Below, in pieces: positions 44,401 to 54,577 of a stretch of 64,000 nt of DNA (positions within the stretch are counted from its first letter, which is position 1; every line of letters starts with the position of its first letter). The notes beneath the pieces are model-generated. The model was not told the DNA's origin and ran no database searches. It was given only the letters and a program-made list of their open reading frames with translations. Origin of the DNA: Rhizobium sp. R634 (GTDB lineage Bacteria > Pseudomonadota > Alphaproteobacteria > Rhizobiales > Rhizobiaceae); the NCBI RefSeq assembly GCF_002211305.1, contig NZ_LOKW01000006.1, positions 124,001 to 188,000 of the forward strand, given 5' to 3'. A program made the translations under genes and the position numbers.

Positions 44401-45330
44401 TCATGCGTTGGGTGTTTTATTCCTCGTGAAAAGCCCCTTGGCGAAACGGAGCGCACCGGCGAGCGCAACAACGACGAGGATGCCGGCCTTTTTGAAGAAG
44501 GCGAGGGCAAGCGCCAGCAGTCCCACTTTCGCAGCGACCTTGGCGCCCGCGCCGGCAGCGATCATTCCCGCCATGCCATAGGCGGCCATCTTGTCGCCGT
44601 CGACATAGTCCGTATAGGCTTTCCCTTTGTCGAACTGCACGAGCTTCGTGACGGTAGGAATGACGTCCTTGATCTCCGGCAGCTGCGCGAGTCCGGCAAC
44701 GAAATTGAATTGCAATACACCCTCGCGGCCAAGTACGCGCACGGAATAGTTCAGCGTGTGCGGCACTTGCGGATCATCGCCGAACATCAGGTCGCGGGCC
44801 CAATGCAAGGCATGCGCGGATGTGTCGTAGTGCGGCAGCGAAGCCCAGCCGACAAGCGTGATCTTTTGGAAACCCTGCTTCTGGCGCTCGACATTATTTT
44901 CCCGGATCGAATCCTTGATGTTCTGCAGCAGCTCATCATAATCCGTCGTGGCGGCGTCGGCGTCCGAGACGTAGCCGTCAGCGCTGTATCCGACGATGGA
45001 GCCCCAGGACTCTGCATCGGTCGGCGCATATTTCGCCGGGAAAATCATGCCGAGCGTGCCTTCGGCCGCTTCCGCCGGATTTCCCCAGATGTCGACGAGC
45101 ACCTTTTTCGTATCGGCAGGATTGAGATAATAAAAGTCGGCGGGCACGTTCAGCGTCGCCTTCGCTTCGGGCAGCTTGATCGCGCCCTGCTGAAAATCGA
45201 GTTTTTCCAGCAATGGCTTTTCCGCCTCGGAAAAATCGGTCCGGTTCGGAAACATCTCCTGGTAAGGGCGGGCACCGGCCTGGCCCGTGAACAAAGCGAA
45301 AAGGAGCGCCGCAGCAAAATATCGTTTCAA
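44401..45330 (-). CDS. DUF2167 membrane protein
   Basis: The 309-residue protein begins with a signal-like segment (KRYFAAALLFALFTGQAGA) and ends with one or two hydrophobic helices (GLLALALAFFKKAGILVVVALAG). The middle has LVGWASLPHYDTSAHALHWARDL, typical of DUF2167. Function unknown. The start is TTG 45330 with GGGGGAT upstream; an ATG at 45375 would add a non-signal extension. It lies between DUF2155 and aat. Confidence 0.82.
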   Translation of the reverse strand: MKRYFAAALLFALFTGQAGARPYQEMFPNRTDFSEAEKPLLEKLDFQQGAIKLPEAKATLNVPADFYYLNPADTKKVLVDIWGNPAEAAEGTLGMIFPAKYAPTDAESWGSIVGYSADGYVSDADAATTDYDELLQNIKDSIRENNVERQKQGFQKITLVGWASLPHYDTSAHALHWARDLMFGDDPQVPHTLNYSVRVLGREGVLQFNFVAGLAQLPEIKDVIPTVTKLVQFDKGKAYTDYVDGDKMAAYGMAGMIAAGAGAKVAAKVGLLALALAFFKKAGILVVVALAGALRFAKGLFTRNKTPNA

Positions 45331-45405
45331 AATTCTATCCCCCGTTGCGTTTCCGAACCTATTCAGATCGGCCAAAAAATCAACGCAGGGCTGAAACGAT
45401 TGCGT

Positions 45406-46020
45406 TTAAAACTTGAGGTGTGGCGATTCCATCGCTGCGGCCAGCAGAACGGCATAATCGGCCTTCGGCACGTCGATCGCTCCGAATGTTTTCAAATGCT
45501 CGGTGGTGAACTGCGTGTCGAGCAGGGTGAAGCCTTTTTCCCGCAACCGGCCGACGAGATGCACCAGGCAGATCTTCGAGGCGTCCGTCCGGCGTGAAAA
45601 CATGCTTTCGCCGAAGAAGGCCGACCCGAGCGAGACGCCGTAAAGGCCGCCGACCAGTTTGTCACCGTCCCAGGCTTCGACGGTATGGGCATGGCCCATG
45701 TCGAAGAGTGTCGAATAGAGCGATCTGATCGTGCTGTTGATCCAGGTGCTCGGGCGGCCGGATGTCTCCTCCGCGCAAGCCGCGATCACGGAATCGAAGT
45801 CGTGATCGAAACGGATTTGGAAGGGCTGCCGGCGCACCGTCTTGGCGAGGCTTTTCGACACGTGGAACCGATCGAGCGGCAGCACGCCGCGCAACTCCGG
45901 TTCGACCCAGAAGATCTCCGGGTCGTCGGCGGATTCGGCCATCGGGAATAGGCCGATGGAATAGGCGCGCAGGAGGATTTCAGGGGTAATGCCTGGTGAC
46001 TTCCTGCGCGGTCCTGCCAT
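45406..46020 (-). CDS. aat: Leucyl/phenylalanyl-tRNA--protein transferase
   Basis: Aat adds Leu or Phe to N-terminal Arg/Lys, feeding the N-degron pathway. The 204 residues contain [64 protein letters not shown] and [15 protein letters not shown] in pieces, all family blocks. ATG 46020 lies eight bases after accC, so aat is the last gene of the aro/acc operon. Confidence 0.94.
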   Translation of the reverse strand: MAGPRRKSPGITPEILLRAYSIGLFPMAESADDPEIFWVEPELRGVLPLDRFHVSKSLAKTVRRQPFQIRFDHDFDSVIAACAEETSGRPSTWINSTIRSLYSTLFDMGHAHTVEAWDGDKLVGGLYGVSLGSAFFGESMFSRRTDASKICLVHLVGRLREKGFTLLDTQFTTEHLKTFGAIDVPKADYAVLLAAAMESPHLKF

Positions 46021-46027
46021 TCCTGTC

Positions 46028-47377
46028 CTATGCCGCCGGCGTGTTGGCGAGATGGTGTTCCAGCCAGTGGATGTCGTAATCGCCGTTGGCGATATCCTGG
46101 TTGGAGACGAGTTCCTGGAACAGCGGCAGCGTCGTCTTGATGCCGTCGACCACGAATTCATCGAGCGCGCGGCGCAGGCGCATCATGCATTCGACGCGGG
46201 TGCGGCCGTGCACGATCAGCTTGCCGATGAGGCTGTCGTAATAGGGCGGGATCTTGTAGCCCTGATAGGCGCCGGAATCGATGCGCACGCCGAGGCCGCC
46301 CGGCGCATGGAAATGCGTGATCGTGCCGGGCGAGGGCACGAAAGTGCGCGGATCCTCGGCATTGATGCGGCATTCGATGGCATGGCCGGAAAAATGGATC
46401 TCGTCCTGCGTCACCGACAGACCGCCGCCGGAAGCGACGCGGATCTGCTCGTGCACGAGGTCGATGCCGGTGATCGCTTCCGTGATCGGATGCTCGACCT
46501 GCAGGCGGGTGTTCATTTCGATGAAATAGAACTCGCCGTTTTCGTAGAGGAATTCGATCGTACCGGCGCCGCGATATTTCAGCTTCTTCATGGCATCGGC
46601 GCAGATCTGGCCGATCTTCATGCGCTGCTCGACGTTGAGCGCCGGTGAATTCGCCTCTTCCCAGACCTTCTGATGGCGGCGCTGCAGCGAGCAGTCACGC
46701 TCGCCGAGATGGATGGCGTTGCCTTCGCCGTCGCCGAACACCTGGATCTCGATGTGGCGCGGCTTGCCGAGATATTTTTCCATATAGACGGCATCGTTGC
46801 CGAAGGCGGCGGCCGCTTCCGTGCGCGCCGTCGACCAGGCTTCGATCAAGTCGGCTTCGCTCTTGGCGACTTTCATGCCGCGTCCGCCGCCGCCGGCTGT
46901 CGCCTTGATGAGCACGGGATAGCCGATTTCGGCGGCCGTCCTCAACGCATCCTCTTCGGTCTTCACTTCGCCGTCCGAGCCCGGAACTACGGGGATGCCG
47001 AGTTCCAGCGCCGTCGTCTTGGCGGTTATCTTGTCGCCCATGATGCGGATGTGCTCCGCCGTCGGGCCGATGAAGGTGATGCCATGGGCATCGAGGATAT
47101 CGGCGAACTTGGCATTCTCCGACAGAAAGCCATAGCCCGGATGCACGGCATCGGCCCCAGTGATCTCGCAGGCCGCGACGATCTGGTGGATGTTCAGATA
47201 GCTCTCGCGCGAGGATGGCGGACCGATGCAGACGCTTTCGTCGGCGAGGCGCACATGCATGGCATCGGCGTCGGCGGTGGAATGAACCACGACGCAGGCG
47301 ATGCCGAGCTCCTTGCAGGCTCGGAGCACGCGAAGGGCAATTTCCCCGCGATTGGCAATGAGGATTTTCGAAATCAT
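46028..47377 (-). CDS. accC: Biotin carboxylase subunit of acetyl-CoA carboxylase
   Basis: AccC carboxylates biotin on AccB with ATP and bicarbonate, the first step of fatty acid synthesis. [20 protein letters not shown] opens it; the ATP-grasp loop is [20 protein letters not shown] in parts; [16 protein letters not shown] gives the metal/biotin site. Length is 449 residues. ATG 47377 is preferred to a second ATG six bases upstream. It lies 10 bases after accB. Confidence 0.96.
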   Translation of the reverse strand: MISKILIANRGEIALRVLRACKELGIACVVVHSTADADAMHVRLADESVCIGPPSSRESYLNIHQIVAACEITGADAVHPGYGFLSENAKFADILDAHGITFIGPTAEHIRIMGDKITAKTTALELGIPVVPGSDGEVKTEEDALRTAAEIGYPVLIKATAGGGGRGMKVAKSEADLIEAWSTARTEAAAAFGNDAVYMEKYLGKPRHIEIQVFGDGEGNAIHLGERDCSLQRRHQKVWEEANSPALNVEQRMKIGQICADAMKKLKYRGAGTIEFLYENGEFYFIEMNTRLQVEHPITEAITGIDLVHEQIRVASGGGLSVTQDEIHFSGHAIECRINAEDPRTFVPSPGTITHFHAPGGLGVRIDSGAYQGYKIPPYYDSLIGKLIVHGRTRVECMMRLRRALDEFVVDGIKTTLPLFQELVSNQDIANGDYDIHWLEHHLANTPAA

Positions 47378-47387
47378 GGGCATCGAC

Positions 47388-47858
47388 CTATTCGATGACG
47401 ACGAGGGCTTGGCCGTATTCGACGGGATGTCCGTCATCGACGAGGATCTCGGTCACCTTGCCGGATTTCGGCGAAGGGATCTGGTTCATCGTTTTCATCG
47501 CTTCGATGATGATGAGCGTCTGGCCTTCCTTGACGGTCGCGCCGACCTCGATGAAGGGACGTGCGCCCGGAGCCGGCGCCATGTAGACGGTGCCGACCAT
47601 CGGTGCATTGACCACGTTGGCCGGGTTGCGGCCGGGCGCTGCGGCCGGAGCGGCAGTTGCTGCTGCCGGGGCGGCGGCGGGCGCGGCAAAGGCCGGTGCT
47701 GCGATCGGCGCCTGGACGTATTGCATCGCGCCGGCGCGCGAAACGCGGATGCGCAGGTCGTCCTGCTCGACCTCAATTTCGGTCAGATCCGTGTCGTTGA
47801 GGATGTTGGCGAGATCGCGGATCAGTGCCTGATCGATACCCGATTTCTTTTCAGCCAT
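47388..47858 (-). CDS. accB: Biotin carboxyl carrier protein of acetyl-CoA carboxylase
   Basis: The 156-residue protein ends in a biotinyl domain with EAMKTMN; Lys122 is the biotin site. An Ala/Pro-rich flexible linker (about residues 50-80) joins it to the short N-terminal part. [12 protein letters not shown] and [17 protein letters not shown] complete the domain. The gene sits between aroQ and accC on the minus strand. Confidence 0.95.
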   Translation of the reverse strand: MAEKKSGIDQALIRDLANILNDTDLTEIEVEQDDLRIRVSRAGAMQYVQAPIAAPAFAAPAAAPAAATAAPAAAPGRNPANVVNAPMVGTVYMAPAPGARPFIEVGATVKEGQTLIIIEAMKTMNQIPSPKSGKVTEILVDDGHPVEYGQALVVIE

Positions 47859-47878
47859 GGTGTTGCCCTGTCTTCTTC

Positions 47879-48316
47879 TTATGCCGTGATGTTCTTCAGC
47901 GCGTGGAGCGCCAGGATGTAGCTGTGAGGCCCGAAGCCGCAAATCACGCCCTTGCATGCCGGCGCGATCATCGACTTGTGGCGGAATTCTTCCCGTGCAT
48001 GGACGTTGGATATGTGGAGTTCGACGACGGGAATGGAAATAGCGCGGATCGCATCATGGAGCGCAACCGATGTATGCGTGTAGGCGCCCGCGTTGATGGC
48101 AACGCCGGCGGCCTTTTCGTCCGCCTCATGGAACCAGTCCACAAGCGTGCCTTCGTGGTTGCTCTGGCGGAAATCGATATCGAAGCCGAGTTCACGGCCG
48201 GCGGCCTTGCAGTCCGCCTCGATGTCCTTGAGCGTCTTGCCGCCATAAATGCCGGGCTCTCTTTTACCCAGCATGTTCAGGTTGGGGCCGTTCAGGACAA
48301 AAATCGTTTGCGTCAT
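47879..48316 (-). CDS. aroQ: 3-dehydroquinate dehydratase, type II
   Basis: AroQ converts 3-dehydroquinate to 3-dehydroshikimate in the shikimate pathway. The 145 residues start with TIFVLNGPNLNMLGKREPG, containing the catalytic Tyr24 region (PGIYGG), and have the catalytic His in ELHISNVHAREEFRHKS. ATG 48316 fits the family; upstream residues from 48337 do not. accB starts 20 bases downstream on the same strand. Confidence 0.95.
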   Translation of the reverse strand: MTQTIFVLNGPNLNMLGKREPGIYGGKTLKDIEADCKAAGRELGFDIDFRQSNHEGTLVDWFHEADEKAAGVAINAGAYTHTSVALHDAIRAISIPVVELHISNVHAREEFRHKSMIAPACKGVICGFGPHSYILALHALKNITA

Positions 48317-48477
48317 CGAATGTTCCGTAAAATGCACGACGGCAACCTATAGACTCCGCGAACGCTGAATGAAAGCCCTTACGGCTGGACCGGCGGGAAT
48401 CGCGCCACATTTGTCCACATGGCTGAAACGCTTCGATCTTGGCGATTTGATGAGAGGCCGGCCGGCGGCCCGCCTGC

Positions 48478-49236
48478 TCAGCAGGCGGTCTTGCCGCAAC
48501 TGCGCATGTTCTTGACCTTGCTTTCGAGATCGTCGAGCCCGACTGCACCCGGCACGAGTTCGGTGCCGATCACATAGGAGGGCGTGCCGCTGATGCCGAG
48601 GCTGGAGGCGAGCTGGTAGGTCGCCTGAACGATTTCGTCATTCGGGCTCTTCGCCATCTCGGCGCGGAGCTTGTCTTCGCTGACGCCGAGAGTGCTCGCG
48701 ACCGCGATCGCGCTGTCTTCCGACGCGCGGCCTTCGCTGCTGAGAAGGGCGACGTGGAAATCGGCGTATTTCTCCGGCGCGACCTTGCGGAAAGCATCGG
48801 CGACCTTGTGGGCGGCGACCGAGTCCGGCCCCAGGATCGGAAATTCCTTGAGCACGAAGCGGACATTCTTGTCCTTCTTCAGCATCGCCTGCATGTCGGG
48901 AAGCGCATGGCGGCAATAGCTGCAGTTATAATCGAAGAATTCGACGACCGTGACATCGCCCTTCGGGTTGCCGAGGATGACGTCGTTCTTCGATTCGAAG
49001 ATATCGGTGCTGTTCTCTTCGATCGCCATGTTGGCCTTCACCAGCCGCGCGGCTTCCTGCTTCTTCTGCAGCGCTTCCTGGACATCGAGCATGATCTCGG
49101 GATTCTCGATCAGATACTGCTTAATGAATTCGCCGAATTCCTTCTTCTGCTGGTCGTCGAGCGCTGCCGCCGGAAAGGGAAGGGCGACCGATGCAACAAG
49201 CGCCACTGCGGTGAAGGTTTTCGAGAAGAAGGCCAT
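48478..49236 (-). CDS. DsbA-family periplasmic thiol-disulfide oxidoreductase
   Basis: The 252-residue protein has a signal peptide ending AALA-like near residue 25, a helical N-terminal part, and a thioredoxin-fold domain with EFFDYNCSYCRHAL (Cys105, Cys108). The cis-Pro loop is GISGTPSYVIG. It ends with an extra cysteine pair C247 and C252 (SCGKTAC). It is closer to the Com1/DsbA group with N-terminal extension than to E. coli DsbA. The function inferred is disulfide formation or isomerisation. It diverges from an aminotransferase gene. Confidence 0.88.
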   Translation of the reverse strand: MAFFSKTFTAVALVASVALPFPAAALDDQQKKEFGEFIKQYLIENPEIMLDVQEALQKKQEAARLVKANMAIEENSTDIFESKNDVILGNPKGDVTVVEFFDYNCSYCRHALPDMQAMLKKDKNVRFVLKEFPILGPDSVAAHKVADAFRKVAPEKYADFHVALLSSEGRASEDSAIAVASTLGVSEDKLRAEMAKSPNDEIVQATYQLASSLGISGTPSYVIGTELVPGAVGLDDLESKVKNMRSCGKTAC

Positions 49237-49440
49237 GATATCCTCGTCATCGGCGGTGCGGTCCTGGTCGCAAAGACCGTCGCCGGGTTATGGACTTGAA
49301 CGCGTTGCGTCAAGGTACGGCGCGTCGGGTTCTGCTCAAACAGGAATTTTCATCCCTGCGCGACCCTCGCGGGATTGTGATGAGCCGATTAATGCGGCAA
49401 TTGTCTGGCCGTCATCGAAGAAGCCGAGCGAGAAGCGAAC

Positions 49441-50598
49441 TTGTTTTCCATATCGAAACGCAGCGAAGTCGAGCCTTTTCACGCCATGGATGTCCTGGCG
49501 GAGGCGACGAAGCGGCGTGCGGGCGGGCATCCCGTCATCTCCATGGCAGTCGGCCAGCCCTCTCATCCCGCACCCGAGGCTGCTCTCAAAGCTGCGCGCG
49601 AAGCGCTTGCCGAAGGGCGGATCGGCTACACGGACGCGCTGGGAACGGCGCGGCTGAAATCGGCGCTTTCCCTCCACTACAGGGATCGGCACGGCCTGGA
49701 AATCGATCCGGCGCGGATCGCGGTCACCACAGGTTCTTCGGCCGGTTTCAATCTCGCTTTCCTGTCGCTCTTCGACACCGGCGATTCGGTCGCGATCGCA
49801 AGGCCTGGTTATCCGGCCTATCGCAATATCCTCGGCGCTCTGGGTCTGAAGGTCGTCGAGGTGCCGGTAACGGCCGAAACCCATTTCACCCTGACGCCCG
49901 AAAGCCTCGATGCGGCGCAAAGGGAAAGCGGCGTGAGGCTGAAAGGCGTGCTGCTCGCCAGCCCCGCCAATCCGACCGGCACGGTGACCGGCCGCGACGG
50001 GCTGAAAGCGCTTGCGGATTACTGTGCGGCGAACTCCATCGCCTTCATCTCCGATGAAATCTATCACGGGCTGACCTTCGCGGGAGAGGAGGCGAGCGCT
50101 TTGGAGCTGACGGACGAGGCGATCGTCATCAACTCCTTCTCGAAATATTATTGCATGACCGGCTGGCGAATCGGCTGGATGGTGCTGCCGGAACGCTTGG
50201 TCCGGCCGATCGAGCGTGTGGCGCAGAGCCTTTATATCTCGCCCCCCGAACTTTCCCAGATCGCCGCCACTGCCGCTCTCGGCGCGCATGAAGAACTCGA
50301 TGGCGTCAAGGCAAGTTATGCCGCAAACCGAAATCTGCTGCTCGACCGCCTGCCGCAGATCGGCCTGGCGCCTGCTTCACCGATGGACGGCGCCTTCTAT
50401 GCCTATGTCGATGTTTCCAGATTCACCAATGACAGCATGGGCTTTGCCAAACGCATGCTCGCCGAAATCAATGTCGCCGCAACGCCGGGCCTCGATTTCG
50501 ATCCGTTGGAAGGACATCGCACGCTGCGTTTGTCTTACGCAGGCTCTCAAGCGGAGATCGCCGAAGCGGTGGAGCGAATAGCAGTTTGGTTGAAGTAG
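49441..50598 (+). CDS. PLP-dependent aminotransferase, class I/II
   Basis: The 385-residue enzyme has the fold type I pattern: MAVGQPSHPAPEAALKAA, LASPANPTGTVTGRDGL, Asp in FISDEIYHGL and the PLP lysine in NSFSKYYCMTGWRIGW. It resembles aspartate/kynurenine-type aminotransferases, and the amino donor cannot be told from sequence. Start TTG 49441 gives the complete N-terminus. It converges with the DUF2778 gene. Confidence 0.87.
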   Translation: MFSISKRSEVEPFHAMDVLAEATKRRAGGHPVISMAVGQPSHPAPEAALKAAREALAEGRIGYTDALGTARLKSALSLHYRDRHGLEIDPARIAVTTGSSAGFNLAFLSLFDTGDSVAIARPGYPAYRNILGALGLKVVEVPVTAETHFTLTPESLDAAQRESGVRLKGVLLASPANPTGTVTGRDGLKALADYCAANSIAFISDEIYHGLTFAGEEASALELTDEAIVINSFSKYYCMTGWRIGWMVLPERLVRPIERVAQSLYISPPELSQIAATAALGAHEELDGVKASYAANRNLLLDRLPQIGLAPASPMDGAFYAYVDVSRFTNDSMGFAKRMLAEINVAATPGLDFDPLEGHRTLRLSYAGSQAEIAEAVERIAVWLK

Positions 50599-50606
50599 CC
50601 TGCCGG

Positions 50607-51950
50607 TCAGCTACGTGACGAAAACAAAGAGGCGAGCGTCGAGCCCGGCTTGTTGTTCAGCCGCGGCACGACCACAAGCTGCTTGATGTCACCGCGCTTG
50701 AAGGCGGCCAGGAAGCGCTTGTAATCCTTGAAGGATACGCAGCCGTTGGAATCGCCGTTCTTGCCGAGCATATAGGTGTGGGCAAGCAGGCCGACGCGAT
50801 CGAAGATGGCGTCCGAGCCCTCGACCGGCGTCAGCCGGATCGCTTCGACGCCATGGAAAAGGCTCTCGCGCATGGTGAGGACATAGGTGTGCGGCGGCGT
50901 CGGTCCGCGCATCTTCTTGTCGGCGAAGCGCGGCTTGTCGCGCATCTTGCCAAGTCCGGAATGGGCTTCCAGCCGTTCGCCGTTCGGCAGATAGACGGTG
51001 CTGTTTTCGATATCGTAGATCGCGACACCTGCGCGCAGTTTCGGCGAGAAGAGCGGCTTGTCGTAGCGCGGTACGGCATCGTCCTCGTCATCTTCGATCG
51101 GCGCGTTCGGCTGGGCATAGGCAAGCGCAGGCTCGGCAGAGCGCTGAGCACCCTTGGCGGCCGGCGCCGGTTTGCCGATGAGTCCATCAGGACGCGCCAT
51201 CGGAAGCGGCACCGAACCGGCATCCGGCGCCAGCACGAGATCGAACGGCTGTTGCTCTTCGGCCTCGGCGACGACGACCGGCGCTGGATTTTCCTGCGGC
51301 TGCGATGCCGTCTTGGCGGAAAGTGCCGCCGGCTCGACCGGTGCCGGCGCAATCTGCTTCGATCCCGCATCGGCAAGTGCGAGCAGGGAAGGAAGTTCGA
51401 CGGCTGCGACAGTTTCCTTGGACGGAATGATGATGCGGTCTTCGTTTTCCCCATCGGTCTCGACTTGCGCAACTTCCGGCGAGGAGGTGACGATATCGTC
51501 CTTGGCGAATTTGGCGGTATCGGCGGGCGCGGCGGCAACGGCGACCGCCGGTTCGCCAGCTGTAAGGAGTCGGCTGTTTTTCGCAAGCGCCAGCGATGCC
51601 GTCGCGGCAGCATTGGTCTTTTTTGCATGCGAATGGATGAGGTCGGCCGTCAGGGCGACCACCGGCTTGGCATCGAAGGCCGCCAGGCGATCGGCTTTGC
51701 CCACATGGATCAGTCGTTCAGGCTTCGCTGCCGGCTTGAGCTTCGGCGCTGATACAAGCTGCGTGAAGCTGTCGGACGGAGAAGCCGGCACGCTCACTGA
51801 ATGCATTGTCGCGAAGGTCGCGATCAGCCATGTGGAGGTCAGAAGTCCGGCGCCGACGACACCGTAAAAAAAACCGCGAGATCTGCGCGAACGCAGAGCA
51901 GATCCGCTAAGAGGGGCGACGTTATCCAACGTCCCGACCGCAAACGCCAT
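50607..51950 (-). CDS. DUF2778 (Tlde1-like) envelope protein
   Basis: The 447-residue protein has one N-terminal membrane segment (FFYGVVGAGLLTSTWLIATFA), about 300 residues of low-complexity Ala/Pro/Ser sequence, and a C-terminal domain with GLLAHTYMLGKNGDSNGCVSF. This resembles the DUF2778/Tlde1 domain, an L,D-transpeptidase-like fold with His and Cys in HTYMxGxxGxSxGC. Acting on peptidoglycan from the periplasm is inferred. It could be a housekeeping enzyme rather than a secreted effector; there is no type VI context here. Confidence 0.8.
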   Translation of the reverse strand: MAFAVGTLDNVAPLSGSALRSRRSRGFFYGVVGAGLLTSTWLIATFATMHSVSVPASPSDSFTQLVSAPKLKPAAKPERLIHVGKADRLAAFDAKPVVALTADLIHSHAKKTNAAATASLALAKNSRLLTAGEPAVAVAAAPADTAKFAKDDIVTSSPEVAQVETDGENEDRIIIPSKETVAAVELPSLLALADAGSKQIAPAPVEPAALSAKTASQPQENPAPVVVAEAEEQQPFDLVLAPDAGSVPLPMARPDGLIGKPAPAAKGAQRSAEPALAYAQPNAPIEDDEDDAVPRYDKPLFSPKLRAGVAIYDIENSTVYLPNGERLEAHSGLGKMRDKPRFADKKMRGPTPPHTYVLTMRESLFHGVEAIRLTPVEGSDAIFDRVGLLAHTYMLGKNGDSNGCVSFKDYKRFLAAFKRGDIKQLVVVPRLNNKPGSTLASLFSSRS

Positions 51951-52156
51951 ACTACACTCGTCTTTCAAACTCGCTACGCAGGCCGGCGGCACTGACTGAC
52001 AAAACTTCGCCGGGGCCGGTAAAGGCGCAAATGGGCCGAATTTAGACCAAATGCGACTTGCCGACTGTTTCGCAAGGATGACGAATTATGGTTTCTAATT
52101 TGTTTACGCGGCGCGGCTGTTTTCGCAGCCGTCTCGAAAAGAGATAGGTGGCCTTT

Positions 52157-54058
52157 TCAGGCCCGTTCCATCACGTAACTTCCCGGCGCTTCCTCGATCG
52201 CGTTCAACGCATCGCCGCCGGGTTTGCGCGCGGGCACGCGTCTGCCATCTTGCGTCTCGATCCAGGCCTGCCAATGAGGCCACCACGACCCCGGCGTCTC
52301 GGTCGCCTGTTCGAGCCAGTTTTCGTAGTCCCCTTTGGCAGGACCGCCCGTCCAGAATTGATATTTCTTCTTGTCGGGCGGATTAACGACGCCGGCGATA
52401 TGTCCCGAGCCGGTGACGACGAATTCCACCTTGCCGCCGAAGAACTGGCTGCCGAGGAAGACGGACTTGGCGGGGGCGATGTGATCCTCGCGGGTGGCGA
52501 GATTGTAGATCGGGATTTTCACGTCCTTCAGCGACACGGATTTGCCGTCGAGGATCATCTCATTCTGTGTCAGCGCGTTCCTGAGATAGCAGTTGCGCAG
52601 GTAGAAGGCATGATTTGCCGCCGCCATGCGGGTCGAATCGGCGTTCCAGAACAAGAGGTCGAAGGGCAGGGGCTCCTGGCCCTTGAGGTAGTTGTTGACG
52701 AAATAAGGCCAGATCAGCTCGGAAGCGCGCAGCATGTTGAAGGCCATCGACATCTTCGAACCGTCGAGATAGCCGGCCGACTTCATATGCGCGTCGAGCG
52801 CGGCAAGCTGCTCCTCGTCGACGAAAACCTTGAGATCGCCGGCATGGGTGAAATCGACCTGGGTGGTGAAGAGCGTGGCCGTCTTGATGCGCTTGTTTTT
52901 TTCCTTGGCGTGCAATGCCAGCGTTGCCGCCAGCAGCGTGCCGCCGACGCAGTAGCCGACGGCGTTGACTTCCTTCTCGCCGGTCGCCTTCTCGATTGTA
53001 TCAAGCGCGAAATCGATGCCTTCGCGGGCATAGGCGCCCCAGTCCTTCTCGGCGTGGCGCGCATCCGGGTTCACCCAGGAAATGACGAAGACGCTCTGGC
53101 CCTGGTCGACGCACCATTTGATGAAGGATTTCTGCGGATTGAGGTCGAGAATATAGAACTTGTTGATCCACGGCGGGCAGATCAGCAGCGGCCGCTTCAG
53201 CACTGTTTCCGTCGATGCCTCGTATTGGATGATCTGGCAGATGTCGTTCTGGGCGATCACTTTGCCCGGGGTCAGCGCCATGTCCCGGCCGACGGCGAAT
53301 TTGGTCATATCGGTCTGGCGGATGCGGAGATCGCCGTTTCCGGCGGCGATGTCCTCAGCGAGCATCTTCATGCCGCGCACCAGGTTTTCGCCGCTGGTCG
53401 CGATCGTCTCGCGATAGAGCTGCGGATTGGTGGCGACGAAATTGGTCGGCGAAAGCGCTGCCGTGATCTGCTTCACATAAAAGCCGGCTTTATGCTTGGT
53501 GTGCTCGTCGAGGCCATCGGTCTCCGACACCATCTTCTCGGCCCAATCGGTCGTGACGAAATAGGCCTGGCGCAGAAAATCGAAGAAAGGGTTCTTCTGC
53601 CAGTCCTCATCCGCGAAGCGCTTGTCCTTGCGGGTGTCGGGCTCGGGCGGCAAGGGCTCGCCCTGCATGGCCTGCATGCGCTGCATCGAGCGCATCCAGA
53701 TGCCGAAGAACGAGGACATCAGCTGCGTCTGCGCCTCAAGGGTGCGGCGCGGATCGGAAATCCAGTATTCGGTGACCTTGGAGAGCGTTTTGACCATGTC
53801 GGTCATCGGATCGACAACGGTGTCGGCGATCTCGCCGCGCTCGCGCGGCGCAAGCCATGCCGCGGCGGCTTTCCCGAGATTTTCGAGCGCCCGGGCGAAA
53901 TTCATCGTCATGGCCTCTGGATCCTTCAACAGATAAGGATCGAGATCGGTCGCGTCGAAACCGGCTTTGCCGCCACTCTTCTGGCCGCCACTCTCCTGCT
54001 TGCTGTCGGTCACCATTTCCTCCGGCGGCAGCACTCTTTTTATCCGTTTGTTGTACAT
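52157..54058 (-). CDS. phaC: Class I polyhydroxyalkanoate synthase
   Basis: PhaC polymerises 3-hydroxybutyryl-CoA into storage granules. The lipase-like box reads GYCVGGTL with catalytic Cys370; Asp (TREDHIAP) and His (GSGHIAGVVNPP) complete the triad. PHB synthase blocks such as RPLLICPPWINKFYILDLNPQ are visible in parts. At 633 residues it fits class I (60-70 kDa). ATG 54058 is chosen; a later ATG at 54016 has GGAGG too close. It diverges from a small lipoprotein gene. Confidence 0.93.
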   Translation of the reverse strand: MYNKRIKRVLPPEEMVTDSKQESGGQKSGGKAGFDATDLDPYLLKDPEAMTMNFARALENLGKAAAAWLAPRERGEIADTVVDPMTDMVKTLSKVTEYWISDPRRTLEAQTQLMSSFFGIWMRSMQRMQAMQGEPLPPEPDTRKDKRFADEDWQKNPFFDFLRQAYFVTTDWAEKMVSETDGLDEHTKHKAGFYVKQITAALSPTNFVATNPQLYRETIATSGENLVRGMKMLAEDIAAGNGDLRIRQTDMTKFAVGRDMALTPGKVIAQNDICQIIQYEASTETVLKRPLLICPPWINKFYILDLNPQKSFIKWCVDQGQSVFVISWVNPDARHAEKDWGAYAREGIDFALDTIEKATGEKEVNAVGYCVGGTLLAATLALHAKEKNKRIKTATLFTTQVDFTHAGDLKVFVDEEQLAALDAHMKSAGYLDGSKMSMAFNMLRASELIWPYFVNNYLKGQEPLPFDLLFWNADSTRMAAANHAFYLRNCYLRNALTQNEMILDGKSVSLKDVKIPIYNLATREDHIAPAKSVFLGSQFFGGKVEFVVTGSGHIAGVVNPPDKKKYQFWTGGPAKGDYENWLEQATETPGSWWPHWQAWIETQDGRRVPARKPGGDALNAIEEAPGSYVMERA

Positions 54059-54163
54059 CGTGACCGAGCGAGAAAACAAGTTCCACCCGCATCGGCTCGT
54101 GCTATTGCTTTGTGGCTGCGACAAATTTAACAGTCGAAGCAGTCAGAACTGGATTTTTGAGGC

Positions 54164-54577
54164 ATGACGAACAACAGCATCCGGCGCATCGCAACCTTCA
54201 ACCGCACCGCACTGATCTGCGCCGCGGCGGCGATGGCGCTTGCCGGATGCAATCTGACCGCGGAAGAGAAGGCGGCAGCCGCGGCCAAGCGAGCGGCCCC
54301 GACCGCCGTCGTCATGCCGGCCACCAAGGGCGAAGCGGTCGAAGGCGGGCTTGCGAAGTCGCCGGACGGTTATCCGAATTTCGGCGCGCCGCTGACGGCT
54401 GCCAACGTGCAGATGAGCGACGAGCAGGCGGCCGAATTGCAGCATCAGCTGACCGCACTCGCCGCTCGGCGCAAGACCGGCGCGATCTCGGAAGCCGAAT
54501 ATCAGGCCAAGGTCGCCGAGATGCGCCGGCTCGCCGCCGAACACGGCACCGAGACGCTCTCCGAAATCTCCAAATAA
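54164..54577 (+). CDS. Putative lipoprotein
   Basis: The 137-residue protein has a lipobox MALAGC after a basic hydrophobic signal. The mature part is hydrophilic, with an Ala-rich section and a C-terminal helical segment (ALAARRKTGAISEAEYQAKV) that resembles short-SHOCT-like tails. It has no known function. It is divergent from phaC, with about 105 bp between the starts. Confidence 0.75.
   Translation: MTNNSIRRIATFNRTALICAAAAMALAGCNLTAEEKAAAAAKRAAPTAVVMPATKGEAVEGGLAKSPDGYPNFGAPLTAANVQMSDEQAAELQHQLTALAARRKTGAISEAEYQAKVAEMRRLAAEHGTETLSEISK

Noticed and set aside
52148..54130. 660-codon open frame antisense to phaC
   Set aside because: phaC has clear catalytic motifs and codon pattern. The opposite frame is open only because of GC skew at codon position 3.
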